Positions 25,124 through 38,620 of a stretch of 64,000 bases of DNA are shown here, one piece after another (the first letter of the stretch is position 1; each line of letters starts with the position of its first letter). Under the pieces are notes generated by a model. The model was not told the DNA's origin. It saw only the letters and a program-made list of their open reading frames with translations, and did not search any database. Origin of the DNA: Parus major (taxonomy: Eukaryota; Chordata; Aves; Passeriformes; Paridae); assembly GCF_001522545.3 (NCBI RefSeq), contig NC_031768.1:94987669-95051668 (forward strand). The letters run 5' to 3'. The position numbers and the translations under genes are program-made.

Positions 25124-26682
25124 GCTGAAGAGGCCATTTACTGTATATAATAGCAGCTGATTTTATTTGTTGGTGTGTTTTACTGTTATTAAAAGGCCTC
25201 CCAGCAATGCATCTAGTGTTCTGATATCCATCAAAATAAGACTGCTATGAGAAAAGGCTATTGCCCATGCAACACAGCTCTTCTTCAGCAGCATTTTTAT
25301 TATGTATTTTTATACACATGCAGGTGGTAGTACATAACCTCTGGAAAATGTGCATTTAAACAGTGTGCTTGCACTCCTTTCAGAAATCATGCCAATATAC
25401 TGATTTTGTCTGCAGTCATGTTCCTGATGGTGGTTTCTCACAGTCACCGGAATAATTGAAAGAAAGGGCAGTGTTCTATATAATGGGGTTTATTAGGCAT
25501 ATTGAGCAGTAATACACAGCTCAGTGAACCTGTGTGTAGCCAAATAACTCTAAGTTGTGGAGATAGTACTTGCTGGCTTAAAAATGAGCTCAAAATGGAG
25601 TTTGCTTTTAGCATAAGGGTCGGCAGGATGGGTGTTTTGTTTTGTGTTTACCATCTGCCCTGCTGACCTCTAGAGCATCAGACAGGCAGCTGGGAGGGTA
25701 TATTTCCCCCCCATATATTTGTTTTAAATAACAGAAAGCTTCAGCTGGCTCCTGATATTTTGCACTATCAAGTCAAAATAGTCAAGCACTTCTAGCTGAA
25801 TGAAATATGGCGAGTCTAAGTAATGCTATCATGTTACTGTTTTCCTGATCCAAATTGGTTTAATACTTAAGGCTGTCACAGTACCAATGTGTAGGAGCAA
25901 ACAAAGTGGATCCCAATAAAAAAAATTCACCTGTGGTATGAGAAATGTAATGTGTAAAGATGTAGGTTTGGCTTGGATAGTGAGTGGAAAAAAGCACAGT
26001 GTCAGAATAGTACCTGTTGCCTAAAGGATGTCACCAGATGTCACCTGCAGTCTTTCATGGTTGATCTTGATCTGTTTTGCTTAAAATACTTATGATTTTG
26101 AGAGAATGACATCTGCAGTGGTGACAGGACTTCTTGGCACAAGAAATATCTGGATTAGAATTTTAGCTCTGAAAAAGGATTCCAAAATTTTGTGCTTAGG
26201 GTAGCAGGTCAGCAGGAAGGGCAGAAGGCAGGTCCTGCTGTATATTAGCTGGCAATTAGACACTTCTCTTGGAAGTTGGTCACAAGGATCCATACAACCA
26301 GAGGTGCTTGGCTGTGTTTTGAATTCAGGAACTGTTTCAAACACTGGGACACCCTTGGTTGTGCAAGTGAAATCACACTGAAACCATTGCTTTGTCACAA
26401 AGAAATCTCAAGATTTTAATTCTTTGAGCTCAGCTTTTTGCCTCTGTTAAAAGTGGCCATCAGCTGGGGAGGAGGGGGGAGTGGCTGACTTGCTGTGGAT
26501 TGAATGGAATATTAAGTGAGTGACCTTTGAAAGATTCTTTTTTGACATATTTCTGGAGAAATATTCCAATCTTTGTTCCCCTCATTTTAGACCCTGGCCT
26601 TGAAATATATTCTTTGAATGCTCTCAGAAGCTTAGCTGGTTTTCCTGTTGAAGCTCATGGAAGCTGGGCTCTGTCCATGTGG

Positions 26683-26730
26683 TCTGTTATGATTATTCAT
26701 TATTGTGGGTGAATGTGATCATTGTAGCAG
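26683..26730 (+). repeat. 48-bp direct repeat, copy 2
   Basis: Begins TCTGTTATGATTATTCATTA and ends ATCATTGTAGCAG. It matches 46 of 48 positions of the copy about 1.6 kb upstream, in the same orientation. Such identity over AT-rich but non-simple sequence is unlikely by chance. It is either a local duplication or two members of an unrecognised interspersed repeat. Confidence 0.8.
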
Positions 26731-28370
26731 TGAGAGCTGTTTGCCTGTGTTGAGCTCCTTGTCATCCAAAATCCATTTTCCATGTTAGCTTGGCTTGAGA
26801 CAGCAAGCTGCTGTGGCACCTTGCAGAGATGTCAGCGTACCACAGGACAGAACAATGATGTCTGTCCCTGCAGCCTGGCATAAAATGCAAGAACTCTGTC
26901 TTAAGTGGGATTTTGTTTGCGAGGTGTGTCTGTAAATTCAGACACTGTTGTCTGGAAAAAACAATACTGGCAAATTCTAGCAAAGTACAGATTGCTGACA
27001 GAGGTTGGCACTGAGGCAAGGAGCATCGGATTTTCTGTCAATAAAGTTTTTAAGACAATGGGATTTCCCTGAGTATTCATTGTTTCTAGAAGACCTTAGG
27101 GTGACTCCTTTGTTCTACCTCTCCCTGCACAGCATCTCTGTGCAACACCAGTGTAGGAGTGGAGGTTACAAAAGGTGGAGAAGGACCTTCAGATCGTGTG
27201 GGCCATCTTGTGAAGACAGAACAAACTCTCTGAGCCAGAGAAGTGTGTTTTAGATGAAGACAGCAACACAACAGGTGAAGAGATGAATGGAAATGAAATT
27301 CACACTATTTTCAGTAGTTTGCCACCAAAATGGGAGAACTAAGTAAGCCTGGAAAGTGTGTTCTGGGGCTTACATTGCTGAGAAGTTACAGAAGATGGTC
27401 ATTGAGTGTACTGGTGCTGCATGTGATATTTTCTGGGCTCAAAAGAACTGCAGGTAGCTTGGAAATGACAAATAGCTTGAGAAACCAGGAAAATTGTGTG
27501 TAATAGAGAGAAATAGCATGGAATAGAAGGAAAGAAGAAAAATATAACTCAGCAGAACAAGTATGAGATACTTCTCTTAAGCAGGAGCAATGAATTGCAC
27601 AGAAGCAGGATGGGGGAGTAACTCAGTGTGTATAACTCAGGGAGGGGGAGTAAATCTGGTGTCTCCTACAGAAGGAGAGGTAGGGAATGGTAATTTATCA
27701 CAAGTAGCATATGCATCAGTAGTGTTATGATGCTAAGGAAAGAGGCAAATATGTTACTAAAGTGTACAGTAGACAGGATTACAGTCAATCAGATGTGCTG
27801 AGCAGACGTACTGCTTCACATTGCTGTCCTGGCAGTGCTGGAGTTCTGTGAGCTGTTCTGTACGGAGTGCTCAGGAAAGATGTGATCGCCTGGGGAGGCC
27901 CCAGCAGAGAGCACCATGAGAGAGCTCAGCCATCTGGCAAGCACAGCCTGTGACAGGTTGGAGCAGACCGATGGTGCTTGGCTCAGAAGATGGTATTCCT
28001 CTGTAGTGTAGTAGAGGAGGGCAATGAGCTGTTCCCTGTCTCTGAGGTGGGTACAGAGAGACCTGACGGACCTGAATTGCTGCCTTTGGTTTAGGCAAAG
28101 TGTTGGGGGAAAGCTGTGGTGATTAGGATGGAACGGATGGAAGAGGGACTCGGAGAGCACACTCAGCAGTTGGAGGTCTTCAGGAACAGAGCAAGCACCT
28201 GTCAAGAGTGACACCAGAAACCTACCATCCCCCTGTTATTTGGGCTGCCTCTATCATTTTTTCATTTGAACGCTGTCTCCATCTTTCATGATTTTTAAAA
28301 CTTGTTGGACGTTCCCTCCAACTGGAAGTACACCTTCCCACTGTGCAATCCATCCCTTTCCCACACGGTT

Positions 28371-28680
28371 TCCTCCCGCCGCTCGCTGCCCTTCCTCAGC
28401 TCGCCGCTCTTGGGGGACTCCAGGCCGGCTGTGGGAGCCGGGGGGGCCCGGCTGCGGCTCCTGCCCGAGCCCTGGCGGGGTGAGGGGGTCGGGGTGAGGG
28501 GTCGGGGCCCTGCCGGAGCCGCTCCCGGAGCGGGCCGGGCGCCAGGGGCCGCTGCCGGACCGGGAACGGGAGAGAAGAGACAGCGGGGCTGGTGTGTGAG
28601 GCCCTCGGGCAGGAAACCCCAGCTGCTGCCCACAGGGAGAAGGTTCCCGAGGCGGGGATGGGATGGGCTCTGAGTTGACA
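28371..28680. promoter_or_regulatory. CpG island, best promoter candidate in the window
   Basis: A compact, strongly GC-rich block. A hand count gives about 25 CpGs in 28381-28680, far above the flanks. It includes CCGGCTG, GCTCCCGGAGCGGGCCGGGCGCC and CCGGACCGGGAACGGG. Within it, GTGAGGGGGTCGGG is repeated in tandem (28480-28507), giving potential donor sites (GGGGTGAGG) and a G-quadruplex motif. Flanking DNA returns to AT-rich at once. Unmethylated islands of this kind typically sit at 5' ends of genes or lncRNAs; which strand is transcribed cannot be decided. Open frames of more than 120 codons on both strands span the island, but long GC-rich DNA has few stop codons, so they are not called as proteins. 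I expect a real island with moderate confidence; its function is inference. Confidence 0.6.
28477..28507 (+). other. G-quadruplex motif (five G-runs)
   Basis: Five runs of at least four G lie at 28477-28480, 28484-28488, 28491-28494, 28498-28501 and 28504-28507, separated by loops of 2-3 bases (TGA, TC, TGA, TC). This exceeds the usual four-run G4 definition with very short loops, which favours a stable parallel quadruplex in the plus strand. It lies in the middle of the CpG island. Confidence 0.8.
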
Positions 28681-29863
28681 CACAGATCAGTAAGAGAAGG
28701 TTTGCTGATTTCTATCAGTTATTGTTCACTTTCCAAGCCTTGGAAAGCAGGAGTGTGTTCTTCTGGTGGTCTTTCCCAGCTCTACCTTTTTTTCCCTTTT
28801 TCTTGAAGATCCATTATGAATGCTAGTCCCGTTTTTCCAATTAGCTGTCCAGGCCTCTGAGTATTACATAGCTGTCACTTTAAATACTCGAACACCTTTT
28901 CACACCTTTATGTTTTAGACTTTTCCTGTCCTCTTTAGCACGAAATTTGAAGCATCCCTTAAGTGAATTTGGGATTTTAGTCATTGACAGACTAAACTTG
29001 CCCCATTTACTGGCCACCTCTGCTCTGAATTCTTAATCCTGAGCGCTTGAGTAGCTCAGCATGTGGCAATATCAAGTGCAATGTGACAAGGTTAACTCTT
29101 ATTGCTCAATATTATGAGAAGATGCAATTTTGTATGAGCACCTTCTCAGGGGCTGGGAGCAAATCCTCCAGATTTATGTTGTTTTGCTTTGTTAGGTGTT
29201 TTTTTCTTAGGAAGAAATGTCTGGGATGTACTCCGGGTCTCTGAGAGCAGGATTCAGCATGGCTGAAAGACCTTTTGGTTTGACTGGTCCCTCACTGCAA
29301 AGCTATCTGCAAACTCTGTCATCCCTCTTGTTCCCTGCAAATGAAAGGCAGCATTTTGCAATTAATTCACTTTCAACTATACTTAATATGAATAATAACG
29401 ATCTCATTAAGGGCTGACAAACCTGTCTATTTTAGAAACTTTATTTTAACATGGGATGATTTGAATTTCCATAGATAAATTAGGTGCTAGCCTTGAGTAA
29501 GTACAAATTTGTAGATAATTAAAATCAGGATTAGTGAGAGAAGAGGTGAAAAATGGGGGTCAGATGCAAACCATCACGGGTCAGGCCCTGTCAGTTTTGC
29601 TCTTGCATTTTTGTGCTGTTCAAAAAAAGTTTTTGATTCTGATGGTTAGAACAAGCTTCTAATAGTTTGGTGAACTGAGCTATTCATTTCTAAGCAGGGC
29701 CTTATCTCAGCGACAGTGATAAATTCTCTCACTTAACGAAAAGTTGCAGACTAAAAAGTTTAAATATATACTGAATGTCCTTCCAGCTTTATGGGAATGC
29801 TCCATGGACACCTAAAATACGTGCAAGAAGTTCAATTTAGTTTAGAGAAAAAAAATAAAATGA

Positions 29864-29881
29864 ATATATATATATATATAA
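29864..29881. repeat. (AT)n microsatellite
   Basis: A pure alternating AT run of about 18 bases, following an A-rich segment. Confidence 0.85.
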
Positions 29882-32800
29882 ATAGGGGATATATGCTTTG
29901 AAATTAATTTGAGATTTCCTTATGGATGATGCTATAAATATTAATATCTGTTTTTTGTGCTCACTGACTATCTTATCTTTTGGCAGCCATTTTGTATGGG
30001 TGATAAAATGGGGATTCAGCTTAACGTGCTTTGAAATGGAACTGTTATTCTTGGAATAAAGTAAAGTGCTTGAGGTAACATGCAAAATTCATGCAGCTTC
30101 ATTGTTCAAGGAATGAGATAATCATTTATGAGAAGTGCAGGATTTAGAAGTTGTTTCAACCTCTGGCAGATTGCAGTGGTGCCCAGCTTGAGACCTTTCT
30201 GTGATATAGTTAAGGGTGAATGCTGGAAAATGTAAGTTTGCACACCTCTGATTTGAGCAATAAAGGGCTTTATTTCTCTTTATATCTCACTGCTGGTGGA
30301 TCACCATTCACACAAATCTATACCTTTTTAATGCACCATTATAATGTTACTGCCAACCTATAGGTATTAAAATTTTTAACAGACCTAATCCTTCTTATGG
30401 ATTTTTTTTTTTGTTACATCAAAAACACCATGCAGAAGGGAAGTCTGGTGTAGGAGACTCTCCTGTAGCTTGATGTAGGGGGTTTGCAGGAGACATCAGA
30501 GCTTAGAAAAACTGTGTCTTGTGCTTTGAGTAAATTGAGCCTAATGTATTACGCTCTGCTGCTGAAACAGCACTAACATAACCTGGAAGTAGCCTTTTAG
30601 CAGAGGTGGTACTGGTAGAAGTTGAACCAGGTTACAAAATTTCCTAGAAGGTAAAACAGAGGGAGGGTGATGACAAGCAACCTGGTTGTATTTGCTGTGT
30701 AGAAGTGAGGAATGCCTTCATTCCTTGGGGAGTCCTATGGACTAACACAGGCTTCAACTCTTAGGGTCGGCTTAGGTGCATGGCTTTGGGACCTTGACTC
30801 TAGACCAACTTGATATTCATTGAATTTTCTACAATTACAGAGTCCACACACTACCAGTGACTCTTCTGGTAACAAGAGGTCAGTGAACTGGAGAGCCATC
30901 TTAAATTTTCATTTTTACTGTTTCCCTTTGTGTTAGGTATTCCAGAAGTGCAGGAAGGGGTTTGTTTTAAAGGCATGGTCTTGTTCCTCTGAAGACCTCA
31001 AACAGAGCTGGAATTTGGCTGTTTGCTGAGGTTTCTTTGGTTATTTTTAGAAATAGGACATCCATCTTCTGAGATACCGAGGCTTCATCCTGTAGCTTGA
31101 AGGGAGTGGGGGGCACAAAAGGTTCCAACAGAGGGTTCATGAACCCCTACAGGAGTGAAAAAATGTAACTGCTATCTTTCTTTGTTTCTGATATCCACAA
31201 TTTTTATAGTAAAAAGGTAAGTTCTGTTCTGTTTGAAGAGCTGAACCTTTGCTTTTGTTGTCACTTTAGAAACCCAAACAGTAAACCAACCAAAAAAACA
31301 CCCAACCAAGCTGCTGCATCTCCATTACTGCCCCCCCAATACCAAAACCTTAAAAATGGTAATGCATTTTGCCACTGTGGTAATTTGCAGATTGAAGATA
31401 ATTGGAATGGAATGGAAAGTGTAGGGGGGAAACCCCATCACCTGTAGAGCTTCTACAATGGCAATCAATTCATTTTCTTGTAGGAGAAAGTGAAAAGTTT
31501 CTCCCAAGATATAGGGGTGGTAAGGAAAAGTCAGTGCTCTACTGAATGTTTCCTAGATGTATCAGTGGCCTGGTTCCTGCCTCCTGCAATACTTCTAGAT
31601 TTTAGGTGGGTGAGAATCTTCCCCTACTGTCCTTCAGTTCCCAGTCCAGCAGAGTAATGTCTTCTGTAGCTGCCAAGCTTTCTGCCCCTCATCATTACTT
31701 GGCTGTTCAAAAGGAGGGAACTGTGGAGTGTTACTGAGTGGTAGTTGTGTGGATGTGAGCTGAATTCCACTCCTTCTATGCAAAATTCAGGAGCAGAAGC
31801 TGGTGAGTAGTAGCTGGCATATACTGAGGGACCTGCTGCTTGTCAGAGGCCCTTGAGAGGGGCACCTGGTCAGGGAAGAACAAGACAAGCAGTTGAAGGT
31901 GGGCAGTTGCCATTATCACAGTGCTGTGTTTGAGGGTAACTTGTTCCATGTGTTTTTCCCCCCTGAGGATGAGAAAGCTGCAGGGCTGTCAGGAAAGAGT
32001 GGAAGAACTGCTCTTGTGGAAATGGTGATTCAAAGAGGACATGTTTTTTAGAATGTACACTAATTCCCTCTGCTTCCCACTGATGCTTTGTAGAGGTACT
32101 CTCCAGAAGCTGGATTACTTCTGGATTAGCTATGCATTTATGCCCTTGTGGTGACTTCCGTATTTACAACGTAGGCGGAAAATAACTAATTATGAATAGC
32201 TGTTTTATGTCATTAGAGTTACTGGAATCATATGTGGATATTGGCCTTTTAAGATGTAGCTGAAATGAAGCCAGGGTACAATCCCAGTAAATTAGGATAC
32301 TTACTTTTCATCACTTGTCTGGAGTTTCCATGTATTGTGCTGTTTGCAGCAGTGTGAGAAAATGAGAGTTAGAAATGAAATATATTTCTCTGTGATGGTA
32401 CAGTTTGCAGTAATTTCAGCACAGCCAAAGTTTCCTGCAAATAAAGAAGAAGTTGAGTCTTATGAATTTACTTATTTTATTTTAAAATTGCTCCTGTGGT
32501 TGTTCTAAGTGCTTGGAAAGCAAGATTAGAATATTATTAGAAACTTCTCCCTTGGGGCACATCTTTTATAGCATTACCACTGGGAAAAAGGTGATTGGGA
32601 GGGAAGCATTAATACTGAAACAGCAAGGTCAAGACATACTTTTCTAGATAATACACCATTGAATGTACAACCTGGTGCCCCTTCATTGTCACAAAGAAAT
32701 CCTTTGCTAGGCAGAGTGCCATTTATTTCCTAAGTGCCCTCTCACCTTCCTTACTTGTGCACTGGCAGTATTTTTTCCCCCCTCTAATTTTTCTTAAGGT

Positions 32801-35800
32801 GTTAGGCATAAGAGTCTCCAGCTGAACCTATTCAAACATGGGTGTTCTGGTGAACTGGGATCTACTTTTTGGCTTTTCAGCATTCTCTGAATGTGAGATT
32901 TCAGCTGTGAAAGTCTCTAATAGTCTGTAGGATTGAAGAGGAAAGCAGGAAGAGTAGGCTGTGGGGAGGAAAGGAGGTGGTGAGACCTATCCTTTGGTTT
33001 CTATGATTCTTTCTTCACTGGGTTTGGTCTTGTAACTTTTTTTGACTGTTGGTGTTTTATTAAATCTGCAGAAAAGGTAACTGGGGTTCCACAGAGCTAC
33101 TGTCATTTCCTATCCATGGATATAAGGATTGGAATCTGTCTTCTCGCTCCAAGTAGTATTTGTTCTGCATCCAAGGAAAATCTTCTGTGGGATATGTGCT
33201 GGCTTGCAGTAGACAGTGTGATCCTCATTCTTTGTTTTCCCATAAAGCAGTACTTTTTGGGATGAAAACCTTCCCTGCCAACCTATTTTGATTTAAATCT
33301 GTTTCTACATACTATCTTATTTTCTTTCATGAGGGTTGAAAACTCTTTTTAAAGAAATTTTTGATTACTTTGCTCATTTAGTTTACTGACCCTCTGGCCC
33401 CAGTCTAGGTGCTGTACAGAATGTGGTATGCCCTCATCAGGTTCTTTCAGGTTTTCTATCTGTGAAGGAGTGTTTTTGCATGCCCTTTCCCTTGAAACTT
33501 CCTTGATACTGAGGTGGTAGAACAGATCAACACCCCAGAAATCTCAAAATAGATGCAGAGTAGCTGGGAGAGCTCTGTGTTTTTTCCTTCCTCTCTTCAG
33601 TGAAAATGTTTGCCAGTTTTAATAACGAGCCCTGGATGTGCATCTTGAGATTTGCAGCATCTGGAGTACAGTGCAATGATTTCTGCTCTGTGAGAGGCAT
33701 GCAAATAAACAGCAGCTTAAAGTTGCTCCCTATCCCTGCTGGTATCTGTGTCGCTTCTGCATGCAGGCTGCCTTGTCAGCCTGTACAAATATCTGCCTCC
33801 TTGTGTCGGCCTGAGAGACACATTTTCACATTCCCTCAGCTTCCAAGGCAGAGGGATGGATTCTCTGAGGGAAAGCCTTACATGGCTTCAGTGGTTGACT
33901 TCTTGAATTAAATGAGTATTTTCTAATTGGATAAACTCAAGTGAGTCACGAAGCTACATATGATAGGGGAGGGAAGATTGGCACTGAAATGGTTTGTTTA
34001 TTGCTCAAACCCATGGATAATATTCTTCATGGTACCAAGTTTTCACTCCCACTTCCCTGTCCTGTCCATCACTTTGTATATTGCCTAGGATGGCTCTAAA
34101 TGGAACAGCTGTGCCATCTGCCTCCAAGATTATTTCAGTCCTCACTGTTTTGGGATACATTTCATAAAGTGTATTGCACATGCAAACATTTAATTGAACA
34201 AATGGGAAGCCTCTCCAGTTAAGAAAGCTTTGCAAATGACAAGTAGTGTCCAATTTCCATTCTAATGGTTACTCTGGGGCTTTAAAATATGTGTGAATTC
34301 ATCTAGCAGGGGCTGATGGTATATTGGAGGCAGATGGCTTGGTTCTGCAAAGAAGAAATGTAAGTGGCTTTTACTATAAATCTTTTTTTTTTTTGGCAAA
34401 GGGTTGACACAATAAAGATGTGACTATTACTGAGAGTGCTCTTTAATAATCATACTACCTTATGTTTTCCCTCAAGAATATGCTTAACTGACTAGAAAAA
34501 TCTATTCTGAATTTTTATGTTTAGCTACAACAAACAGTTTAGGAACACCCTTTTCTTTCTCTAAGAAAAAGACTGAAGAGTGGGCAGGTGATTAAATGAA
34601 AGGCAAACACCAGGCCTTACAGAAACACTGCAGACTCTGGAAAGGCGTTGGAGCTTGTGAGAAATGCAGCCCAACCACACTCAATGTCCTTGCCTACCCA
34701 AGGACCTTAAGACCAAGCATAGACCCAACCTTCCCTGTAGATTGTCAGATTTTTAAGGTAGTTAGGAGGTGGGAAATCAGAAAATAATTGAAATTTTTTC
34801 TCTTAGGGCTGTGCTGGTGACTTTTGCTTTAAGCTTCAATGTCTTTTATGTCTTAATGCTCACGAAAGCTCAGCTGTGAAGCCGAGGATTTCTCAGTGGT
34901 TTGGCTGAGTGGGCAGAGACAAGAGTTGCTGAATGCAATGCAGATGAACATGCCTATGGTATGAGTAAAGGGGGAAGGCCTTGGGAATATTGATAGTGCT
35001 TGTCCAAAGTTGCATTTAATGAATGTATGGAAGTAGGATGTCTGATTTAGGTTTAGCTGTTGTCTATGGCTTTGAGACACTTCTGATACCTTAAGGGGAT
35101 AAAACATAAGCAAGTATAAATTTGTCAGTAGATTTAGCTGCACAATAAGGGCAGATCTTGCTAGCAGGAGCAGGAAGGGTGGACACTCCAGGTTTGCATA
35201 ACTGAGAATATCTGCATGTTTGCCACAAATTTGGTCAAAGCTGTAAAGTCATCACACCTTTTCTTCTCCAGATTTACTGAGATACACTTCTCTGATATTT
35301 TCCCTCCAAAATAATCTCTTGTCATTTTGTTTCCTCCTACCTCAGGATCTGGATGTATGTGTGGATTTTTGTTCTGGATTCTGGTGTTAGGATTATAAAG
35401 ATGTTACTTGGATGGTTTTCTGAGCTCTCTATCTGGAAAATTGTGAACAACTGAGCTCTGGAGTTGATTTTAAATCTATCATAAAAATAAAATTAAATGG
35501 GAAGAAAGAACTAAATGTGCTACCTACCTAGGGGACCACCACTTGACATTAAATACAAAAAAGGCTTGAATAAATCCTAAAAGTTGAAGTAACTGTTGAA
35601 AAACCCACAACAACTACACACAGCCTCCGAATAATAATTATCTGGTGTAAAGTCTGGGTTTATGTATTTGAATTTGTATACTAATGAATACTTTCATATG
35701 TCTTAAATATTAAAATATGGTTCTTATGGCTCCTTTTATAAGAACAGACTGGATTATTGAGTCTTCAAGTGGCATTTTTTCATTGTTACTTGAGACAAGT

Positions 35801-38573
35801 TTTACTAGAAAAGAAGACAGACACAATGAAACCTTGACAGACTCCTTAAGTAGAGTAGTTTTGGCAGACACCAAACTAGTGCTCATAAGCCTTCTCAGTG
35901 ATTCTTATTCTAACTGTAATAAGCAGGTATTGACTTTGTTGTAATCAGCATCAAGACTCATTGACCAGAGAGGTAAATAGTGGTGAGAGCAAAGCCAGGG
36001 TCAATACAATCCTCAAGGGTCTGTTAATCTCTGTAGACTGAAAAGAAAGTCAGTATTGGTGGTATTACGTGATTCCAGTGTAAAAATTTCTTTTATATGC
36101 ATACAAAAAGGAAAAGAGGAAGGATAATCCAAAAATGTAATGTAGCTATTTCAATGGACCCTGTGTGTAGTGTTCAGGTCATAAAAGTTGATCATTTTAC
36201 TAATAATATTCTACATGTAATTTTTTTGTGTGATGCAGCCTGAATTTGGATCAAAAGCACAGAATGGTTCTGAGACAGAGTGACAACCAGATAACACTAA
36301 GTTTTTTTTCTACCTGGTGTGCACAACCCTGCCAAGAGCTAAATATTGTCCTGTTAATGCAGCAGACTGTTGGAGTTGCTGTCATTGCTCACTGCAGAAT
36401 AACAAAGTGCTTGCTGCTTCTCAGGCTCAAGAGGCACAGTTCTTACAGCAAGGCAGCACCTACCTCAAAGCTGGCTGGTAAACTGATCTGTGCAGATCAG
36501 GTCTGCTGGTCAGTCTTCCTAAACAATTACCTGACTTTTAACTGAGCCATGGTTTTGAGCAGTGCATGGTTTTTTTGTGTCATCTGGCTCTCCCTGCTTG
36601 TCCCTCCCATGGTCTCTGTTCAGTTCTTCTTCTCTGGTCCATCTCTATCTCAGCTGGGGTAGAAATCTTAGAAACTAACTTACTTGATGACTAGTCTGTA
36701 GTTTTGAATGCCATGCTGTTTGAAAACAGTGGCGAGCTTTCAGAGAACTTAATTTGGACTCAATTTGTGATTGGTACAGTACAGCATTAATTCGGCACAA
36801 ATGAGCTATGGGGTCACAGTGATGTCAAATAAACGCTTATGAATGTCTGCAAAATGTGAAGTCTTGCCATTGTCCTAGGGAGGTCAGTGGTCTAAAGAGT
36901 GCTTCTGGGTTTCAGAAACAAAAGCAAAGCCGTTTTGAGAGGTTCCTGTAGCATTTTCCTTGCTGCCTGTGTCTGAAATGGGATTTGCCACCCTGCCAGC
37001 CCTGCTGCTGTGGTTCACGAGTCACACTTCCTGATGTGCTTTTTGAGAGAATACTGTCAGCTCCTAGACAGCTAGGTAAAGATGCCTTCTCACTAAAACA
37101 AAATTGGATGTTCCTGATTCGTGATTTGTTATTCCTTTTGTATGGCTATAGCAGCTTAAAGTTTCACTCATTCACTTGGGGAGTAGAAATGAAGTTGTGT
37201 GACTTGGGAACCTGCTCAAATACACCGAATAATAGGCAGGGAAGAGTAAAAGTGAACAAGCTTGTAGGCAAACCCTTAGGGTGAATTTCCTTCATATAAA
37301 TTATTCAGTGAGTAATTTGCAAAAAGCAAAGGCATTTGAAGAGAATGGATTTGGTTTGTGAATGACTCAACAAAGTGAAAATAGATTTGGAAACACTGGT
37401 CACAAAAAGTAACTGGGCTGACTCTTGTCTCTCTTAGGATAGTCTGCAAGTTTAAAAATTCACATGTTTTTAGAAATACATAAAACTCCTGTTTTTGCAG
37501 TTAGTTACATCTACTTATCTACCCATCAGTCTACAGACACAAGCTCTTTTTGCATAAAAAAATTTAATTCAATTCTTAAATAGGAAAAAACTATTAAATA
37601 GGAATATAATTTAAGTGATGGAGATATAAATGCTTTGCATATGCTGTATGCAGATATATGCATATGTACAGCAAAAAATATTGACTTTTTTCTATATAAT
37701 ATACTTATAAACATATTCTATAAAATACATTTTTAAAAGTACCTGTCAATAATAAGAAAGGAAATACTATCTTTTCCATTGTTAATAATCCTGGCAGTTC
37801 AAATAGACTTTCTGGTGGTATAACATCCTAGAAAAGCATGTTTTGAAAAGTGAAATTAGCTTCAAATGTGGCTCTTATTTGGTGTTATTTCAGGTTTATC
37901 ATGGTACAGGATGGAATTTGATCAATAAAACTAGTTTAATATGGTAGTCCTGTGGTTCTAGCTATTGTAAGCTTTGGTAGCTCCTGCTGTCCTTTTTATT
38001 CCACCTCATTGTGTCTCCAGCTACCCGTTTTACTTCAAGAGAGAATTTCTATCTAGAAAAACTTGTTTTGTTTGCTCTTTAAATGTTAAAGCAATATTTT
38101 TGTGCAAGAGCTTACAAATTTCACAAAATGTGAGCCAGACTACTGAGAGGTAGTTTTTCTTGATTGTCTACAAGTTAATTTCCTTCTCTGAATGGTCATC
38201 TCTGAACTTCAAGGTAGTTTTCCTGCTTGGGTGATTATTTTCAATCCAGCCTTCTTATCAGAAGTTGGGTAGATTTCAGACTCTTTTGTCTCTTCAGTGC
38301 TGTCCCAACCCAGAGATTTTCCTAAAATGAAATGTTGCATCCAATATTGAGAAGTACAAAGAAGGAGGACACTACTATTTATCTAGATGTATGTTAGAAA
38401 CAACTGTAGGTAGGAAAAAAACATGAAACAATTGAGCATTTTCTGCCTGGAATTAATAGAGCTGAAAAACTGGAGCTGCATAATTGTGACTAACTGTATT
38501 AAACCTTGGGTTTCAAACAGTTTTGTTGAAAAGAGGAAGAGAAGGAATGATGTTTCTGCAAAATATTGAGGGC

Positions 38574-38620
38574 TTTTTTTTGTTTGGTTTGGGTTTTTTT
38601 TTGTTTGTTTTATTTTTTTT
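38574..38620. repeat. Low-complexity T/G-rich tract
   Basis: Runs of T separated by G, GG or GGG (TTTGGTTTGGG, TTTGTTTGTTTT). It has the complementary texture of the A/C-rich tract at 49428-49490. Probably a slippage-derived low-complexity sequence. Confidence 0.7.

Larger units (their letters stand above)
20608..28370. other. Unassigned non-coding DNA
   Basis: No gene recognised. It contains T tracts (22848-22862 among others) and the two copies of a 48-bp dispersed direct repeat. Two stretches (about 21735-21860 and 22240-22400) look like possible conserved non-coding elements by motif texture only. A GC-richer open stretch at about 24135-24383 has splice-like borders and is given as a lead. 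A 132-codon minus-strand open frame at 27816-28214 has no recognisable domain. Confidence 0.45.

Noticed and set aside
27816..28214. 132-codon minus-strand open frame next to the CpG island
   Set aside because: Considered as a possible exon, but no domain, conserved motif or convincing splice pair was found.
28295..28681. Overlapping open frames of more than 120 codons on both strands
   Set aside because: They arise from the low stop-codon frequency of the GC-rich CpG island; neither shows a domain or a typical start context.
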